NCBI GenBank assembly: GCA_013420905.1
Contig: JAAXNY010000004.1
Location: forward strand, 1,240,001-1,304,000
Direction of reading: 5' to 3'
From: Collybia mongolica
Taxonomy: Eukaryota; Basidiomycota; Agaricomycetes; Agaricales; Clitocybaceae
Length of the DNA stretch: 64,000 nt
How positions within the stretch are numbered: the stretch's first letter is position 1; every line of letters starts with the position of its first letter. The notes under the pieces were generated by a model that was given only the letters and a program-made list of their open reading frames with translations, was not told the DNA's origin and searched no databases. The translations under genes and the position numbers were made by a program. Of this stretch, positions 60,361 through 64,000 are shown piece by piece.

Positions 60361-61145
60361 CTAGTGGGGTAAACGATTCATGGTGGCCTCCATGTTCAGG
60401 GTGTCTTCAGGAGCCAAGTTCGATCGTTGTCTGCGAAGACGGGCTGCTCCCGCCGCCTGCTTGCGTTCGAGTTTTCTGAGTCGGGTTTCCGTCGTAGAGA
60501 GCCGTTGAGAGAAAGAAGACATTCGCTACCGACGTATATTTGAGCCATACCTCATACGTTTGTGGACTACTCACCACAGATCTATAGAAGGACAGGGCGA
60601 TAGCGGGTGTGACCATCCACTTGATTGACATCAGCACAGTGGTTAGTACTAGTGCCAAAAACAGGAGTTGAAGGCTCACGATAACGCTATTTTTTGAGTT
60701 GTGATAGATCATCGAGTAAATATACTTCACCGAGGCTGGATCGAGGAGTATTTGAAGGACCATCGGGAGGATCTGGTGAAGTCCAACGAGGGCAGCCATA
60801 AACATGACTTCATGAATATCCGTGCAAAGCAAGAAGGTGACCATCAGACACAGGGAGCCAGAATCTTGGTCGACAGCGGCGTTGAAACGAGGTGCCAAAA
60901 TGTTCGCAAGGTAGTGCAACATTGTCGAGGGCCGTGCGCACGCTAACAAGGACGATGCAGGAACAAGCCTTCGAACGTTTACTTTTATGAATCCGTTGAG
61001 CGGGCTTTCGTAAAAGTGGGCCTCCTGAGCGATAAGTAGAGTGACAACAAAGAGTCCAACTAAGGTGTACTATATCAAGTCAATCACGAACTCAGATAGT
61101 CACGTGGTCGCGATGGGGTAAAATACCAGAGCTAAGTATGTCATC
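60361..61145 (-). CDS. Small multi-pass membrane protein with C-terminal coiled coil
   Basis: Three minus-strand exons (61128-61145, 60575-61069, 60361-60525) join in phase 0 and give 225 residues. The start reads MTYLALYTLVGLFVVTLLIAQ. About four hydrophobic helices follow (including EVMFMAALVGLHQILPMVLQ and SVIVSLQLLFLALVLTTVLM). After WMVTPAIALSFYRSV the C-terminus is helical and basic (RMSSFSQRLSTTETRLRKLE) and ends NMEATMNRLPH. Using the 49-nt intron instead of reading through changes the tail from low-complexity to a clean coiled coil, which is why I prefer it. Family not recognised. Confidence 0.65.
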
Positions 61146-61374
61146 TTATGACAAATTTAATAGATAGTTTATCAGGTTACAACTTTATACAAGCCATGTC
61201 ACTGGCGTACGGCCATTTTAATTGCTGTCTAGTCAAGTCAAACACGGACTGGAGCGTTTCTGTTGAGTGCAGGTGGGTAGTGACGGGAAGTGCCGAAATG
61301 ATTGTACGATGTATCCTGGAACGTTCGCGTTCCGTCCTGTGTTATGCATCAGAGTGAAGAATAAAACGCCACAA

Positions 61375-62005
61375 CTAGATGTTCACATTAGGAGACGCCG
61401 AAGGTTGAATTGGAATGGGGTTCTGCTCCGATATGGCGGTAGGTGACGCCTGGTCTGCTGTGCGTGTTGGATAGCGTTCAAGTCCTTGGTGATTTGCTTC
61501 AACATAATTCTCGACGCTTTTAGAATATCTCTTAGAGATATAAAAGGCTGTTAGCAGAAGTAGGACTCCTTGGTGTTGGGTAGGCATACATGGGAGGCCT
61601 TCTGGAGTTTCTTCGCGTTCTCGGCAAGTCGTTTGATTTTGGAAATGAAAGTTTTCTGGTCTTTATGTTCACATTGATAGGCTTCTTGCAACATTTGCAG
61701 GTGCCTTGATACGATCTACCCTCAGTAAGTGTAGTTAAGTGGACCTGGAATTTGACTACGTACATGTTATGCTGCAACTCGAGTTGTTGCAATTGTCGGT
61801 CCAACCTATCCGTGTATGGGATACGAAGTGATACAAGCCACTCATGATGCCTCTGAAACTGTTGAAATCCATACGACGCCCGATCTTGTGATCGACGGAG
61901 TATTGTTTCGGGAGGTGGTGCTGGCGTGTTTGGGCCAGCCAAGGAAGGGACAACCTGAACGACGTGAAGGGGCCTGCTTGAAGTAGACTCGGATGCGCTC
62001 GACAT
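61375..62005 (-). CDS. Short coiled-coil protein
   Basis: Exons 61764-62005, 61590-61704 and 61530-61375 on the minus strand encode 170 residues. It starts MSSASESTSSRPLHVVQVVP. Heptad-rich helix runs from about residue 40 (FQQFQRHHEWLVSLRIPYTD, LQQLELQHNMHLQMLQEAYQ) through a second segment (FISKIKRLAENAKKLQKASH) to a flexible Pro/Ser tail ending PNVNI. The exon 1/2 join was chosen because it keeps the heptad pattern. No family recognised. It is a tandem minus-strand neighbour of the membrane protein gene. Confidence 0.6.
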
Positions 62006-62680
62006 TACGGCTCTGAAAATGGCCTGGAATTATCTGTCGGGCAGAAGTATCATAGAATAGAAGTAAAAGCCGAACTGGAGGGAAATTCTAGCAGTAAACG
62101 TTTGTGCATAAATATATGCTTCCGCAAAGGTTTATCCCAGGGTTGACAAAGCTTCGATCAAACTTGGGCGTTGTCAAGCGAAATACAAAAACCTAAGAGC
62201 AGGGGTGTGAAACCAAATGGAGTCGGAGTGGGCGCAATGATTCAATGATGGTGACTCTGTTTTGCAGGGCGTATTGTTCTGGGTACTTCCCCTGGAATAG
62301 TCTAGGGTGACCTCCTAACGCTAATGTATTTGTGGAGGAACAGGATGCACGTGGATGTTCACTACCTTACCACGAGCAGAATACAAAAGAGAGAAGCGCA
62401 ATCTTTTGTATTTACGACTGTGGTTCTAGAATCGCGGTTGTTTTCATGCTACGTAAATGCTGTTGTGGATATCCTGTCAGCGATGGTATGATGGCATTTG
62501 ACCTGCCTTCCTAAACAAAATACAAGGAGAATCAGATGTACATCTGTGGGTCCTGCAATTGGTTGAAGCATGACATTGACAACGATCGTTAAATTTCCCA
62601 CACTCCAAGTTCAAGTCCAACAAAAGGACACGGCTTCAAATATCAAACTGAGTTAGTACTTTTCTTGTATCATAAAAGCC
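62006..62680. other. Divergent region, coiled-coil gene and kinase gene
   Basis: 675 bp between divergent starts; no further gene recognised. Confidence 0.4.
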
Positions 62681-64000
62681 ATGTCGAACGACACAATGTC
62701 AGTACCACCGATGTCCGGACCTAATGACGAGGTTCCTTCAACATCCAACCCACTCCCGGATGCTAATGCAATGAACGAATACCGGTTGTTTGAAGCTGAA
62801 GTTTTCTGGCGCGACCGTTATTTTTGGTTCAAAAACCAGGGTTACCTCTTGCGTTCAAGATACCATCCGGAATGGATTGCATCTTGGAAGAACACAGATA
62901 AAAGCTGGCTTTTCTGTGAAGATGGTCAAATTGGGGGGGTGACGGCGGGACAATAACACACTTGCAGCTCGAACTGAAATCTTCCTCTTCTAGATGGTGA
63001 CCAGCATAATGTCCGCCATCCGTATTTCAGATGGTGTGCAGGTCATCTTGAAGAGGATCGACATGTCTCCGGAAGACTTCAACGAAATTGCCATCGGTCG
63101 CTTCTTTTCAAGTGCCCCACAGGCCTCTCACGTGGATAATCATTGTATACCACTACTCGATGTGCTTGAGTTACCAGAAGAGACGTCTATGTTTATCGTC
63201 TACCCATTTCTGACAGATTGGGAAGAACCCAAATTCAATACAGTTGGGGAAGCCCTTGAATTCTTTAGGCAAATATCAAAGGTACGTACCATCCTGTTTA
63301 AATGTACCAACGTCTAATTCATTTAAGTAGGGCCTTGAATACATGCATAGCCTGAATGTGGCACATAAGTATGTCGTGGAACTAGGCATGAGTGCATCTC
63401 CTTATTCTGTTTATGTTAGTGACATCAAGTTCAACAACATCATGATGGACTCTTCACCCCTCTACAAAGAGCCTGTTCATCCTGCTGATCCAGACAGAAC
63501 TCGAGATTATACTCAAAAGGCACGACCTCGAAGGCGGACACTGCATCCCGTGAAATACTACTTCATTGATTATGGGCATGCACGCCGGTATGGCCCCGAC
63601 GATGGCCCTCCTCGCATGAATATTGGTTCGCAAGGATATGGTGGAGATGGTACTGTTCCTAAGTTCAAAACACAAGTCGATTGTGATCCTTTCCCAGTTG
63701 ACGTTTATCGACTAGGAAATATCATCCGCGAGTCTTTTACTCGTGTTCGTATCAAGTATGCCTTTTATCTTTTATCCTATCTCGACTTCCAGTATAGGGA
63801 GATGAAACAGGCGACGGGAAAAAGCGTGGTTTTGATTTCATGAAACCACTCTTACAGGACATGTGCCAAGATGATCCGACAAAATGACCAACGATGACGA
63901 AAGTCGTTTCTCGCCTCGAATATATTATCGCAGGTGTCAGTGGTTGGAAGCTGCGCTCCCGCGTTGTATCGATGGATGAAAACTGGTATACTCGTCTTTT
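62681..64000 (+). CDS. Protein kinase-like gene, nonsense codon near the end, cut by window edge
   Basis: Exons 62681-62938, 62994-63281, 63331-63368 and from 63420 onward. The chain begins MSNDTMSVPPMSGPNDEV. Kinase features: ISDGVQVILKRI with a candidate nucleotide lysine, YPFLTDWEEPKFNT (hinge region), AHNDIKFNNIMMD (an HRD-type loop reading HND), YYFIDYGHARRYG (DFG-type reading DYG), and FPVDVYRLGNII. This pattern is typical of the fungal kinase-like proteins expanded in Agaricomycetes. A 53-nt intron near 63749-63801 leads to KRGFDFMKPLLQDMCQDDPTK, where a TGA (63885-63887) replaces the arginine of the usual KRPTM; PTMTKVVSRLEYI continues after it. So the gene may be recently inactivated. 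Its 3' end lies beyond the window. Confidence 0.7.

Noticed and set aside
1..64000. CRISPR arrays, rRNA genes or bacterial-type operons
   Set aside because: Spliced eukaryotic genes throughout; the only regular array is the 94-bp direct tandem repeat, which has no spacers.

Overview
The window is nuclear DNA of a filamentous fungus, almost certainly an Agaricomycete basidiomycete. The evidence is dense genes cut by many 50-60 nt introns, very short exons, F-box/LRR genes, an alpha-kinase-type gene with N-terminal zinc ribbons, a FunK1-like kinase, and a rich set of wall- and plant-degrading enzymes. Boundaries below were derived by hand from splice signals, frame continuity and family knowledge. 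No database search was run.

Layout. 1-6 kb: end of a subtilase, MDM35, mevalonate diphosphate decarboxylase, CCR4 deadenylase. 6.7-17.5 kb: GPI-anchored GH128 glucanase, a pterin-dehydratase-like protein with zinc knuckles, an MFS transporter, an aldo/keto reductase, a PAQR membrane protein with a long N-terminal extension, peptidyl-tRNA hydrolase. 18.3-25.7 kb: a GH6 cellobiohydrolase gene split by a 5,766-bp DNA element. The element has terminal inverted repeats and a 6-bp target duplication and carries two minus-strand genes, a DDE integrase-like gene and an alpha-kinase-like gene. 27.4-32.4 kb: a secreted protein ending in a ricin-B lectin, an F-box protein, an 8-cysteine small secreted protein. 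34.7-43.3 kb: GH92 mannosidase, a large membrane/coiled-coil protein, a second F-box protein. 45.5-56.5 kb: P450, an unknown helical protein, ISA2, a frame-broken proline-rich secreted protein, a Rho2-type GTPase, a GH71 alpha-1,3-glucanase. 59-64 kb: ketopantoate hydroxymethyltransferase, a small membrane protein, a coiled-coil protein, and a protein kinase with a nonsense codon, cut by the window edge.

Themes. Wall and carbohydrate enzymes recur (GH128, GH6, GH92, GH71, a secreted subtilase, a lectin), but this is not an obvious co-regulated cluster; housekeeping genes lie between them. The main discovery is the GH6 insertion: removing the element and one CGGTCT copy restores the GH6 frame. 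Secondary signals are exons of 7-22 nt, five likely GC-AG introns, and nonsense codons one C-to-T step from the family residue.
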